Positions 12,692 through 24,129 of a stretch of 64,000 bases of DNA are shown one piece after another. The position numbers and the translations under genes are program-made. The DNA is from Triticum aestivum (lineage: Eukaryota; Streptophyta; Magnoliopsida; Poales; Poaceae): contig NC_057809.1 in NCBI RefSeq assembly GCF_018294505.1, positions 140,218,979-140,282,978 of the forward strand. Direction: 5' to 3'. How positions within the stretch are numbered: position 1 is the first letter of the stretch; each line of letters opens with the position of its first letter. The notes beneath the pieces were generated by a model. The model did not search any database. It worked only from the letters and a program-made list of their open reading frames with translations, and was not told where the DNA came from.

Positions 12692-13409
12692 ATGTCTCTC
12701 TTGCGTGTGGCTGTATCAACCACATCTGCCAATGCATTGTGTGGGGACTTGGTATTCTTTATAGCTCAGAATGCGAGCAATACCAAGGAAGAGGGAGAAG
12801 TCTCGACACTTAGGATTCAACTGATCACTGGGCAGTCTGCTGAAAATCTTCAAATGGGTTTGACATTTCAGTTTCCTTGTGGGAGAGAGTGGACTGTTAC
12901 CCCAAAGGACAACGAGTTCTTGATGCAATTTCCCAATAATGAGAAGTTGGAGATGCCGATAGGAGTGGATGAGTTCAAACTAAAAGGGACCAATTCTTAC
13001 ATTAAAGTTACCAGAGTTGTGTCAGATGAGATACCCGTGGGTAGAATGTGGTCTGTTTGGGCAATTGCAAGAGGAATCCCAAAAGAGATGAGACACTTCA
13101 AAGGGATTTGTGAGATTGGGGCCATGATAGGTGTTGTGGATAATGCTAATATGTAGTTATTGAATGACAAGGGGATTGTTAGGTTCTTGGTGGATGTTAG
13201 AACTCTTAGACCATTCCCTCTGGCTCTGGAGTACTACATTAAACCCCATCTGTACGGAGTAGTGATATCTATTCAAAGTGTGGTGGAGGCAGGGAATCTA
13301 CGTGAGCCTGGAGAAGGAGGCAATGCTAAAAGTGGACTTGAGGATTTCTCTCAGAAAGGAAGAGATGAGAGGGAAGGGAATGAAAAAAAAGAAGGCTGAT
13401 GGACATGGG
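12692..13409 (+). pseudogene. LINE-type ORF1 fragment (piece 1 of 3)
   Basis: An open frame from ATG 12692 to 13399 has one in-frame TAG at 13154-13156. The translation resembles the DUF4283-like RNA-binding region of grass non-LTR ORF1 proteins: a WTVTPKDNEFLMQFP strand, then GRMWSVWAIARGIPKEMRHF, then an IGAMIG segment. No zinc knuckle is visible upstream, so the element may be 5'-truncated. The frame breaks just after a Lys-rich AAAAAAAAG run, and at 13409 the element is interrupted by a copia-like solo LTR. Continuation is at 16831. Confidence 0.65.
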
Positions 13410-16400
13410 TGTTGGGAAACGTAGTAGAAAACAAAATTTTCGCACATACGATCACCCAAGAACAATATGAAGATGCATAACGGGTTGTGATCAATGATCG
13501 TTACCGACTCCGAAGTGCAGCGGAAGTAGACGAGTTAGTGTAGATCGTACTTGAAGTCCCTCGAATGTTGATGATGATCCCACGAATCGCCCTCGAACGA
13601 TCCCTCAAATTGAAGACCGAAAGCACGGCCTCTCTACTTGGTTGCAAGCATACAGTCTTCACTATCCGACAGCGCTTTGCCGTCCAGAGCTAATCGTCCC
13701 CGGAGAATTAGAGAGAGGAGATTAGAACCACACATGGCTTCTAATTATGAGGATTAGAGGTGTCTAGGGCTAGCTCTAATTAGTCAACTAGGACCAACAA
13801 GAACTAGTACTAGATCAATTAGAGGAGGCTCCAAAACTTGTCTTGTTCAATTGGGCACCAAACCTCCACTATATATAGGTTAGAGGGGGGAGGGAGGGAA
13901 ACCCTCCTTGGGGCGCCTGCTACTTCTTTGAGCCTGCGTTGATTTTTCCCTTGAAGAGGAAAGGGTGATGCAGCACAGTAGAGATAAGTATTTCCCTCAG
14001 TTAAGAACCAAGGTATCAATCCAGTAGGATAAACGCGCAAGTCCCCAATAGATGCACCTGCACAAACAATCAAACACTTGCACCCAACGCGATAAAGGGG
14101 TTGTCAATCCCTTCACGGTCACTTGCAAAGGTGAGATCTGATAGAGATATATAAAACTAAACAATTTTTTTTTGGTTTTTTGGTTTATAGATCTGAAAAT
14201 AAAAGATTGCAAAATAGTAGATTGGAAACTAATATGATGGAAAATAGACCCGGGGGCCATATGTTTCACTAGAGGCTTCTCTCTTGAAGGCAAATAATAC
14301 GGTGGGTGAACAAATTACTGTCGAGCAATTGATAGAAAAACGCAAAGTTATGATGATATCCAAGACAATGATTATGCAATATAGGCATCACACCCGTGTC
14401 AAGTAGACCTTTGGGGTAACAGTCCAGCATGCATCTACTACTATTACTCCACAAGAGTTATGATGATGTCCTCCCTGCATCTACTACTATTACTCCACAC
14501 ATCGATCGCTATCCAGCATGCATCTAGAGTATTAAGTTCATAAAGAACGGAGTAACGCCTTAGGTAAGATGACATGATGTAGAGGAATAAACTCAAGCAA
14601 TATGATGAAAACCCCATCTTTTTTATCCTCGATGGCAACAATTCAATACGTGTCTCGCTACCCCTACTTTGTCATTGGGTGAAATCACGCAAGATTGAAC
14701 CCAAAGCTAAGCACCTCTTCCATTGCAAGAAAAACCAATCTAGTTGGCCAAACCAAACCGATAATTTGAAGAGAAATACAAAGATATCAAATCATGCATA
14801 TAAGAATTCAGAGAAGATTCAAATAATATTCATAGATAAGTTGACCATAAATCCACAATTCATCGGATCTCGACAAACACACCGCAAAAGAAGATTACAT
14901 TGGATAGATCTCCAAGAACATCGAGGAGAACATGGTATTGAGAATCAAAGAGAGAGAAGAAGCCATCTAGCTACTAGCTATGGACCCGTAGGTCTGTGGT
15001 AAACTACTCACGCTACATCGGAAGGGCAATAGAGTTGATGCAGATGCCCTCTGTGATCGAATCCCCTTCCGCTAGGATGTCGGAAAAGGCCCCAAGATAG
15101 GTCTCACGGGAATAGAAGGTTGCGACGGTGGAAAAGTGTCTTTGTGGATGCTTCTGAGGGTTTTGGAATGTATGTGAATATATAGGACGAAGATCTAGGT
15201 CAGGGAGTCACCGAGGGGCCCACAAGGTAGGCGGGCGTGCCCTCCACCCTTGCCGTCGCCTCGTGGCTCTTCCGACTTTCACTCCAAGTCCCCTGGGTGT
15301 CTTCTGGTCCAAGAAAAATCATCGTGAAGTTTTATTCCGTTTGGACTCCTTTAGTATTCCTTTTCTGCGAAGCTCAAAAACAAGGAAAAAACAGAAACCG
15401 ACATTAGGCTCTAGGTTAATAGGTTAGTCCCAAAAATAATATAAAATAGCATATTAATGCATATAAAACATCCAAAACAGATAATATAATAGCATGGAAC
15501 AATAAAAAATTATAGATACGTTGGAGACGTATCAGCTCCCAACTAAGGGGAGGAGGAGTAGGACTCCTCTCCTATTCCTATTCGCCCCCCACAAGGAAAG
15601 GGGGGCGCCTTCCCCCTTGGGCCCTTGTGGCCCAAGTTTCATTCCACCACTTGGCCTTATTAGGCCCATTGATATTAAATTAAATATATATTTGTCCTAA
15701 ACATTTTCAAAGCATTATATATATAATTTAACATCCTCGGAAACATTTTTCATTTATATATATTAATTGGTAATACCCGGTATTACCCGATATTCACCGA
15801 AACCCTTCTGATGACCCCGAAATGCTTCTGGAACCTCTCGGAACTATTCCAGATATTAATGAAACAGTTCCACAAATATATTCTCATCACTCTCGTCCTA
15901 CTAACACTCAGCATATCGCGATTATCTTAAGCTTGTGACCCCATAGGTTCGGTAACCATAGATGTGAACGAAACCCCTTCGCAATGACTGATAGCGGAAC
16001 CGTGGACATCCATATTGGTCCCTATGATTACACGAATAATATTCGTTTGAGCCTTTGATTATCATGTGATGTTCCTTTTTCTTCGCAATACTTTACAAAA
16101 CCCGGTGTGCATCGGTATCCTCTTGAGTCATCACCATGCTCACTATATCGTTGCTCCCGTTATCGGTTTTGTTCTTCTTTCTCGTTGACGTGTTCTGGCA
16201 TCCCCGTGACGTAGTCATCTGTGTCTGGCCAGACGATGATGGATGCCTTCTCACCGAGAGGGCCCTAAGAATATCTCTCCATCGTCGGAGGAGCAAATCC
16301 CACTCTCGAGTTGTCCGGTCACTTGTCAAACTTTTCGGTGAGCTTGAAAGTTGTCGCTATGATCACCTTGTTACATATGACGTTTGAGCAACCCCAAAGC

Positions 16401-16825
16401 CCACCGTCTGGTAGGAAGTGACCGAGAAACTCTCATGGTCCAAGGAACTAAAACACATGCTAACACTCCGTGTTATATCAGATGATTTCAGACGATGTGA
16501 TCACATAGTATAACAGACAAGTATTGGGTCGATTCAATATGATCGTTCTTCTAACGTCATACCCTCAATGTTGTTTTAGGACTATTGTTACACTTAACGA
16601 CATCCTAAGATCCAGAAAACATGATCACCAACAACACATGAGCTGGTCTTAGAGGCGAGACCGGGAACCTATTGTTTCGTTTATCATTTCACACGTGCAT
16701 ATGAATTTTCCACTGAATTGCATATTCCAGGATCATAGCAGTTCTAGCATGAAATATAAACTCTTAGCTATGAATATGGAAATATAATAATACAATATTA
16801 TTGCCTCTAGGGCATATTTCCAACA
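13410..16825 (-). mobile_element. Copia-like solo LTR, interrupted by a second solo LTR
   Basis: On the + strand it starts TGTTGGGAAACGTAGTAG and ends GGGCATATTTCCAACA, giving TG...CA borders with inverted TGTTGG/CCAACA. Flanks are ATGGG (13405-13409) and AGGGG (16826-16830), a 5-bp target duplication with one mismatch. Without the nested insertion it is about 1.79 kb, with no gag-pol remnant, which fits a solo LTR. The CCTAGAGGCAATA block near one end (reverse strand) is shared with Angela-type copia LTRs, but much of the rest differs. Confidence 0.8.
13918..15534 (-). mobile_element. Gypsy-like solo LTR nested in the copia solo LTR
   Basis: The + strand borders are TGCTACTTCTTTGAGCC and GTTGGAGACGTATCA (TG...CA). 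Flanks are GCGCC (13913-13917) and GCTCC (15535-15539), a target duplication with one mismatch. Length is 1617 bp with no coding region. A small internal duplication of CTACTACTATTACTCCAC occurs near 14435 and 14478. The reverse-strand start TGATACGTCTCCAACGTATC recalls abundant Triticeae gypsy LTRs; I do not assign a family. Confidence 0.8.
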
Positions 16826-16830
16826 AGGGG

Positions 16831-18352
16831 ACAAAGTACTCAAAGAGCTTAGGGATAAAAAAGTGCAAGATTCTTCAGCTACCTTTGCAGTACAGGACAG
16901 TGAGGTTAGGAGTGTGGAACAGGGCAATCAAATAGCTGTGAATGTTATATGTACTGCACAAAGGAAGATAAGACAAGTGGGTGCTCTTGAAAACCACCTG
17001 CAAAATGAGAAGATGGCGGAACAAAAAGATAAAGGGGGTGTGATTACCGAGGAAGAGAAGAAGGATAAGAACAATGATGTCGAGATATTGGGGGAAGATG
17101 ATGAAGAGGAAGAGGAGTTATTTGATTATGGGTCTCGGGAGAGAGTGCACTTCTCACAGGAGGGGGAGGTGCTGGAATCTCAAGAATCCTTTGGCTCAAA
17201 AATGGAGAAAGCAAAAAAAGGGAAACTCAAGGTTGGAAAGAAAGGGAAAGATAAAACAACTTTAGTTGATAGAAGAAGGTGTGGGAGACTTGCAGGGCAG
17301 GAAGACATGGACATGACTGAGCTGTCCATGAAGAGGGCAACTGCAAAGAATGATATATCAGGCAAAGCCAGTAAAACCTTGCAAACAACCTTAAATACTA
17401 ATGATGGAGTGTTAGTTGACATCACTAATAAATTGGGTGTGGTGTGTGATGAGAAGAATAGTTTGAATTTGATAAAAACCATAAAACTTTAGAGTTGTCT
17501 AGGAAAAATGTTTTTGAGGCTTGAAAGCAAGATAAGAACTTGGTTCCTCCCATTCAAATTGACGAGGATGAAGACAATGATTATCTTTTGTCTAAGAGCG
17601 ATGATGAGAGAACCCCTGGGGTATATATTAGCGTGAGAAAAGCTAAGCTATTACACTCAGGTGGTAAAATTGTGAAGTTGTGCTTCCCTATTTTAAGGGT
17701 TGAGCTAGGTAAGAAGAGGGGTAGACCTCCAATAAATAAGGTTTCCTGATGGAAGGAATTTTTTGCAATTGCAGTGGTCTGCCTCCCTGACCTTGATAAA
17801 CAAAGGTTCATAAGAGATTCTTTTTTACTTTGGAGTTCAATTCATTGGTCTGACAAAGACAATGTTGCATGGTTTGAATTTATCCTGGATAAGAAAAATT
17901 TCCGGGGAGGGGGGATTTTAGTTGGGCACATCTTGACCCTATAGGCAGATCTGGAGGTATCTTGCTTGGGGTGGATGGTGACTTGCATGAATTGGTTAGT
18001 TCTGAGGTTGGAAAGCAATATGTGAGTATGCAGGTCAAGGAAAAAAACCTTGATGGAATGGTAGCTGACAGTGTTTTATGGGCTAGCTCAGAAGGATGAT
18101 AAGGACGAATTCCTTGATGAGTTTGCTGATGAATGTACTAGAAGTAAAGGTGCAGTGGTTATGGGTGGTGATTTTAATATCATTAGAAAACTAGTGAGAA
18201 GAACAAACCATGTATCTTACCCAGATGGATCCACACTTTCATTTCCATCATAGATATGTATGGTCTTCAGGAAGTGCAGATTAAGGGAGATTATATACAT
18301 GGGTTAATAATCTGGATCCTCCCACATATGAGAAATTAGACAGGGTGTTGAT
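16831..18352 (+). pseudogene. LINE ORF1 C-terminus and ORF2 endonuclease relic (piece 2 of 3)
   Basis: The first part (to 17492) continues ORF1 as a charged, Lys/Glu-rich tail with an acidic run (EDDEEEEE). From about 17760 an endonuclease-like ORF2 is seen in broken frames. SGGILLGVDG-type sequence lies at about 17946 and VVMGGDFNIIR at 18158-18190; the latter is the catalytic GDFN motif of AP-endonuclease LINEs. Several frameshifts and stops show it is dead. It ends at 18352, where the 5-bp sequence TTGAT is duplicated around the Angela-like copia insertion. Confidence 0.75.
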
Positions 18353-19739
18353 TGCAGGAAATATGCCCTAGAGGCAATAATAAAGTTATTATTTATTTCC
18401 TTATATCATGATAAATTTTTATTATTCATGCTAGAATTGTATTAACTGGAAACATAATACATGTGTGAATACATAGACAAACAGAGTGTCACTAGTATGC
18501 CTCTACTTGACTAGCTCGTTGATCAAAGATGGTTATGTTTCCTAACCATAGACATGAGTTGTCATTTGATAAACAGGACCACATCATTAGGAGAATGATG
18601 TGATTGACTTGACCCATTTCGTCAGCTTAGCACTTGATCATTTTTAGTTTACTGCTATTGCTTTCTTCATGACTTATACATGTTCCTATGACTATGAGAT
18701 TATGTAACTCCCGATTACCGGAGGAACACTTTGTGTGCTACCAAACGTCACAACATAACTGGGTGATTATAAAGGTGCTCTATAGGTGTCTCCGATGGTA
18801 CTTGTTGAGTTGACATAGATCAAGATTAGGATTTGTCACTCCAATTGTCGGAGAGGTATCTCTGGGCCCACTCGGTAATGCACACCACTATAAGCCTTGC
18901 AAGCATTGTATCTAATGAGTTAGTTGCGGTATGATGCATTACAGAACGAGCAAAGAGACTTTCCGGTAACGAGATTGAACTAGATATTGAGATATCGACG
19001 ATCGAATCTCGGGCAAGTAACATACCGATGACAAAGGGAACAACGTATGCTGTTATGCGGTTTGACCGATAAAGATCTTCGTAGAATATGTGGGAGCCAA
19101 TATGAACATCCAGGTTCCGTTATTGGTTATTGACCGGAGACGTGTCTCGGTCATGTCTACATAGTTCTCGAACCCGTAGGGTCCGCACACTTAAAGTTCG
19201 GTGACGATCGGTATTATGAGTTTTTGTGTTTTGATGTACCGAAGGTAGTTCGGAGTCCCGAATATGATCACAGACATGACGAGGAGTCTCAAAATGATCG
19301 AGACGTGAAGATCGATATACCGCCGAGAGAAATAATGGGCCTTAGTGGAGAGAGAGGGCTGGCCTAGGGCAGGCCACGCGCCCCTCCCCCTCTGGTCCGA
19401 ATTGGACTAGGAGAGGGGGAAGGTCCTAGTCGGCGCCTTAAGCACCCGCGAAGCCAACCGCGCTCGGCCGCGACTATACTCCAACAGACTAGCTACCACT
19501 AAACCACCAAGCTACTAGTGATTGAATGCAGCGCGCACCCTTTAAGAACTACTCTAGCTGCGCTATTTGAATTAGAACAAGTTCACTAATTTGAGGAAAA
19601 AACTTCACCAATTGACCGGGCTGACCAGTTGACGATTGAATGTTCAAAAATATGTGTATCTTTTCTGAAAAATCAGGAATTAAGAAAATGTTCACAGGTT
19701 AAAAAAAAGCTGAACGAATTGAGAACAAAAAACTCATAA

Positions 19740-20270
19740 AAATAGAAAAAGTTCATCAATCTTCAAAACTAGTTCATCGATTTTGAAAAAAGTTCACTCG
19801 ATTTGAAAAAAGTTCATCGACTTTGGAAAAAAGTTCATTCGATTTGAAAAAAGTTCATCGATTTTGAAAAAAGTTCACTCGATTTGAAAAAAGTTCATCG
19901 ACTTTGGAAAAAAGTTCATTCGATTTGAAAAAAGTTCATCGATTTTGAAAAAAGTTCACTCGATTTGAAAAAAGTTCATCGATTTTGGAAAAAAGTCCAT
20001 TCGATTTGAAAAAAGTTCATCGATTTGAGAAAAAAGTTCATCGATTTTGAGAAAAAGTTCGTCGAATTTGAAAAAAAGTTCATCCAATTTGGGAAAAGTC
20101 AATGATTTTGAAAAAAGTTCATTAGAATTGAAAAAAAGTTCATCAGATTTGAAAAAAGTTCATAAATTTTCAAAAAAGTTCACCGAATTTTAAAAATAGT
20201 TCATCGATTTAGGAAAAAGTTCATAAATTTCAAAAAAGTTCACGAATTTCAAAAGAAATCATAAATTTAA
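19740..20270 (+). repeat. GTTCATCGATTTTGAAAAAA minisatellite with 81-bp higher-order period
   Basis: About 25 copies of a 19-21-bp unit, each starting GTTCA and ending in a run of A. Between 19772 and 20014 they form three copies of an 81-bp four-unit block. Copies 19772-19852 and 19853-19933 are identical by eye, and 19934-20014 differs by two bases. Outside this core the units diverge. Confidence 0.95.
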
Positions 20271-20455
20271 AAGAAAAGTTTCAGGTATTTGCAAACAATT
20301 GGACGAACTAGGATGAAAAAACAGAAAACAAAAAAGGAAAAAAAGGAAAACGAAAAATGAAAAAGGAAAAAAGAAAAGGGAAACGAGAAACGAGAAACGA
20401 GAAATGGGAGAAGATATATTAAAATAAAGAGAAAGTTCCCTTTAAACAGATCCCA

Positions 20456-20520
20456 CCGCGGTGGCGTAGTGGTTGTTCTACCAGAACTTGGTCTCGGGGT
20501 CGCGGGTTCGATTCAGCACC
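20456..20520 (+). other. tRNA-like relic with RNA polymerase III A and B boxes
   Basis: TGGCGTAGTGG (20462-20472) fits the A-box consensus and GGTTCGATTC (20505-20514) fits the B box, at tRNA-like spacing. The 3' half of the T stem does not pair (CAGCA where CCCGC would be needed), so it is not a working tRNA gene. It could be a SINE-type head or a tRNA-derived promoter relic. Confidence 0.6.
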
Positions 20521-20589
20521 AACGCTCTTTGTTTTTGCAAAATTAAGACAGAGAGAAGAAACCCCTAGATGGGCCGGCCCATTGGGGGA

Positions 20590-20640
20590 GCGCTGCAGGC
20601 GCCCGTTTGCGAAAACACTACTAACGGGCGCCTGCAGTGC
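20590..20640. repeat. GC-rich inverted repeat (hairpin)
   Basis: The left arm GCGCTGCAGGCGCCCGTT and right arm AACGGGCGCCTGCAGTGC pair with one mismatch around a loop of about 15 nt. It sits at the right end of the unclassified insertion and may be its terminus. No CTRR follows within a few bases, so it is not a typical Helitron end. Confidence 0.8.
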
Positions 20641-20804
20641 CAAATAGGAAATGCCAGGAGAGGGGAGGGGGGGGGGGGCTTTCCCTCTCCCTTCCTTTCC
20701 CCTCCTAGTAGGAGTAGGAAAGAGGGGAGTCCTACTCCTACTAGGAGGAGGACTTGTCCTCCTGGCGCGCTATAGAGGGCCAACCGACCTCCCCCTTGCT
20801 CCTT

Positions 20805-20810
20805 TATATA
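20805..20810 (+). promoter_or_regulatory. TATA box of the copia 5' LTR
   Basis: TTTATATACGGGGGCAGG is preceded by GC-rich DNA and followed by GGCACCTCTAGACACAC. The same context occurs in the 3' LTR at 40893-40898. The position fits the U3/R border of Angela/BARE-type LTRs. Confidence 0.6.
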
Positions 20811-21128
20811 CGGGGGCAGGGGGGCACCTCTAGACACACAAGTTGATCATTGATCCCTTAACCGTGTGCGGTGCCCCCCTCCACCATAATCCACCTCGAT
20901 CATATCATAGCGGTTCTTAGGCGAAGCCCTGCGTCAGTAGCAACATCATCACCGTCAACATGCCGTCGTGCTGACGGAACTCTCCCGTGAAGCTCTGCTG
21001 GATCGGAGTTCGTGGGACGTCATCAAGCTGAACGTGTGCTGAACTTGGAGGTGCCGTGCGTTCAATACTTGGATCGGTCGGATCGTGAAGACGTTCGACT
21101 ACATCAACCGCGTTCTCATAACGCTTCC

Positions 21129-21657
21129 TGTTGGGGTTATAGCTACTAGGTATGACCCGCCCAGGAGGGGCTGGGTCAACCCTAATGGCGTATTACAAAA
21201 GAAGCCCAATAAATATTCAAGGTGATAGTTTGTTGACTTATAGAAGGCCTAAGCCCAGAGGCGGCTTAAGGCCCAATATTGTAAACTGCCGTATGTAAGG
21301 AAAGACTTGTAAAGAAAGACATATAAAAGAAGTCACCGAGCCGGACACGTTTATGAGCCGGCCGGGACTCTGTAGGCCGACAGGCTTCAACCCATGTATA
21401 TAAGGGGACGACGTGGCGGCGGCTTAGGACAAGAAACAACAACTCGAAGCCAGGCAAAGTGGATTCGCTCCTTGGTCATCGAAACCTCAGCAATTCCAAC
21501 ACAACTAGACGTAGGCTTTTACCTTCATCGTAAGGGGCCGAACTAGTATAAACCTCTCGTGTCCTTTGTCCCGATTAACCCCTTTAAGCTTCCTAGTTGC
21601 GATGGCCCTACGACTAAGTCCTTTTGCTAGGAAATCTGCCGTGACAATTCCATGATA
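21129..21657 (+). repeat. 5' LTR of the Tat-type gypsy element
   Basis: It matches 33747-34276. The terminal CA is changed to TA (CATGATA against CACGACA in the 3' copy). A TATA-like TATATAA lies at 21397-21403, directly before GGGGACGA. Confidence 0.93.
21397..21403 (+). promoter_or_regulatory. TATA box in the Tat-type LTR
   Basis: CCCATGTATATAAGGGGACG is conserved in both LTRs (34016-34022 in the 3' copy). It would direct transcription of the gag-pol RNA from the 5' copy. Confidence 0.6.
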
Positions 21658-21658
21658 G

Positions 21659-21676
21659 TTGGCGTCCACCGTGGGG
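21659..21676 (+). other. Primer-binding site of the Tat-type element
   Basis: TTGGCGTCCACCGTGGGG lies one base after the 5' LTR. A TGGCG start next to the LTR is usual for gypsy primer sites. The exact tRNA cannot be named with confidence. Confidence 0.55.
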
Positions 21677-21745
21677 CCAGCGCACGGTGGATTTGAGTTC
21701 TTGAAGGGCAACTTCGAAAGGCTCAAGGGATATGCTGTGGGTCAG

Positions 21746-24127
21746 ATGACCAAGAGTCGTCGCGACAAGCTCTACATCGACGATGAAGGCTGGGGCCCCA
21801 AGGCCGGCTCAATTGAGTACGGGTACTGGGTCCCCTTTGGCGGAATCCATGTCTTCATTGGCTGGATCGGCGTGTCAGGCCCTGAGCCGGACGTCTACAC
21901 CAACCTCATCGAGACGGCTCAGCGCACGAGATCTGCTCGGGCCCAGCCTGCTGTGAAGCATGCCTTCGTGGGTTGCATCCATGGAGGTGAGTTCTCTGAA
22001 GGATTAGTGGATGGCGGTGAGATGGCCGTCTGTTCCGATGGTGAATCGTCCTCAGGCGAGACAGATTCTTTGTATCAGCTACAAGATGGCGTGCTTGGGG
22101 GCTGTTCCGATGGCAGCAGTATTCCGGACCTCTCTGGGCCACCGAATCGAGCCAGAGTTTTCATGGCTGGCACTCAACCCGGGTAGAACTCTACGACTGC
22201 GGCAACAGTAACCACCGGGTCGACAGCAGCCGGGTCAGGAGACCCCGCCCCCGGCTCAGATACTAATGGACCTCATGGATAAGTTGACGACTCTGTTGAC
22301 TGCTGTGGTGGAGCTGGCGGATAAGGCTCAGCATGACGCGGAGGTGGCGCGGGTACGCGAAGAGATGGCACAAGCCAAGGAAAATTTAGCAGCATAGGAG
22401 GTCAGGATGGCCGCGGAGCGTGCGGCTTTGGATGCTCGTGCTCAGCAGCTTCAAGCGGAGACTTTCTGGCTCTCGATGGATCTAAACGTGTCAAACGAGG
22501 TCATGAGGAGAAGGCACCAGAAAACTCAGTCAGGTCCGCCTCTGACGTACGATCCTAGGAACCTTTTCCACACACCCGGGGCTGGTCCAAGTAACCCGAC
22601 GGAGGCAAACCAGATCACGACACCCGGGGCCGGGGCGCCGGTTCAGCCGCGGGCCATGGAACCACCTCGTATGAATACCGCTCCGCCTCATTATACATCA
22701 GTACCACCGAGTCACTTTTCCAATCCTCCGGAGAATCTCATTGCTGCGTCGGCTCGTTTGGCGGCTCTCCCGATGGAAGCGACTCTTCGACAACAATCGA
22801 AACACGAAGGGTGAGAGAACTTCTTCAGACGGCTCTGGCGCAGCAGGATGCGTACTCTTACAGTCGAGATAGAATCCATTCAACCCCTTGCCCAAGCCAG
22901 AGCCCGAGCTATAGCAGGCATATGGACTCAGCCGCTATGTCGAGCAACGCTCAACGTTGTAACCAACCGCGCATGCATGAGCCGACGCAGGGTGGAGCCC
23001 TTAACTTGGCGGATCAGGAGAGGATCCGTCAAGAGGCTGAGCGGGCGGTTCAACTGGCAGCTGAGCAGGCGGCTCATCAGGCTTTTCCGGCTTATCCGGC
23101 AACCTCTATTGAGGCAGGAGTAGCCACAAGAACAGGAGGTGTCCCTTGTCTGGTGCTGGCTATACGTAATGAGCACTTGCCAAAAGACTTTAAAGGGCCT
23201 TGTAAAGTGCCTAATTACACGGCCGACTTGCAGTCTGGGGCATGGATTGAAAGTTATGAGATGGCGATGGAGCTGTTGGAGGTCAGCGATGCAGCGATGG
23301 CTAAGTATTTCACTATGATGTTGGATGGAACGGCTCGCACTTGGTTGAAAGGGTTGCCACCCAATTCCATCGGCTCATGGGCGGAGTTGAAGGCCCGGTT
23401 CATTCAGAACTTCAAGGACACATGTAAACAACCTATGTGAATCGTGGACCTGACTAATTGTAAGCAAGAGGAAGGTGAGTCCACGACCCATTGGGTGCGC
23501 CGGGTCAAGGAGATAATACATTCATCTGATAAGATAGATGCCGGCTCAGCGGTCTTAATGTTGGAGAAAAATTACCGTTTTGAACCTCTGAAACAGAAGC
23601 TGGGGCGGCTCAAGCATGACTGTAATGACATGGGCCAGTTGATGGCGGCCCTGGTCAAATATGCTGATTCTGACAGTACCAATGATCCCGTTTCTGATGA
23701 AGAGAAAACAGGGAAGGGAAAGAAGAACGGCAACGACAAGGGTCACCAGCATAACCCGGAAAATCAAGGAGGTAATAAATGTAAGGCCGACTAGTTTGTG
23801 GCTAACGCCAATACGCAGGGCAACAACCAACGGCGCAAGGATAGGCCACCTCCTTGGTCAGGCGGGTCAGGTCCCACCCTCGAACAACTATTGAATGAAC
23901 CTTGTCCAAGACACGGCACCCGGGAGAAGCCAGCTACCCATCTGTGGAAGGACTGTATGATCATGAAGGCATTTAAAATTCCAACATGTTTGATGGTAGT
24001 CACGGGCCTGGCGGCGGTTTTCACGGCCAGGGCCATCTGGGTAACTAGGGTGGCTATAATCAGCAACCTGGCCAAGGTAATCAGCAACAACAACAGCAAC
24101 AGTCCGAGTATCAGAGCAACCCAAAAT
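21746..24127 (+). pseudogene. Tat-type gag, broken
   Basis: The likely start is ATG 21746 (MTKSRRDKLYIDDEGWGP). The capsid-like core is at 23160-23440 (LPKDFKGPCKVPNYTADL, LDGTARTWLKGLPPNSI), the typical Retrotrans_gag pattern. It continues to a Gln/Asn-rich tail near 24070-24120. The frame is interrupted by stops at 22184, 22395, 22812, 23438 and 23792 and by at least two frameshifts. Several stops fit C-to-T decay, as expected for methylated plant repeats. Gag would package the element RNA in virus-like particles. Confidence 0.85.
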
Positions 24128-24129
24128 AG

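Larger units (their letters stand above)
19432..20641. mobile_element. Unclassified ~1.2-kb insertion in the copia 5' LTR
   Basis: This block is absent from the matching position of the 3' LTR. It holds, in order, a GC-rich left end, an AT-rich minisatellite, a purine-rich tract, a tRNA-like stretch and a GC-rich hairpin. Weak inverted similarity between the ends (GGCGCCTTAAGCACCCG against GGCACTGCAGGCGCCCG read in reverse) would suit a Mutator-like element. I could not find a convincing target duplication, so borders and class are tentative. Confidence 0.5.
18353..21128 (+). repeat. 5' LTR of the Angela-like copia, left part
   Basis: It matches the 3' LTR (39648-41326) from its first bases up to the gypsy insertion point. 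The remaining ~110 bp of this LTR reappear at 34282-34392. Relative to the 3' LTR it has a deletion of about 80 bp near 19320 (GATATAC joined to CGCCGAGAG) and keeps a ~70-bp GC-rich stretch near 19365-19430 that the 3' LTR lacks. It also carries the inserted block 19432-20641. Confidence 0.88.

Noticed and set aside
16093..16387. Short overlapping open frames on both strands in the copia solo LTR.
   Set aside because: They lie inside LTR sequence and show no known domain or codon pattern.
20456..20520. A functional tRNA gene.
   Set aside because: The A and B boxes are good, but the T stem does not pair and no proper acceptor stem can be drawn, so I list it as a relic.
20590..20640. A Helitron 3' terminal hairpin.
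   Set aside because: No CTRR follows within about 12 bases and no 5' TC end was found in the block.
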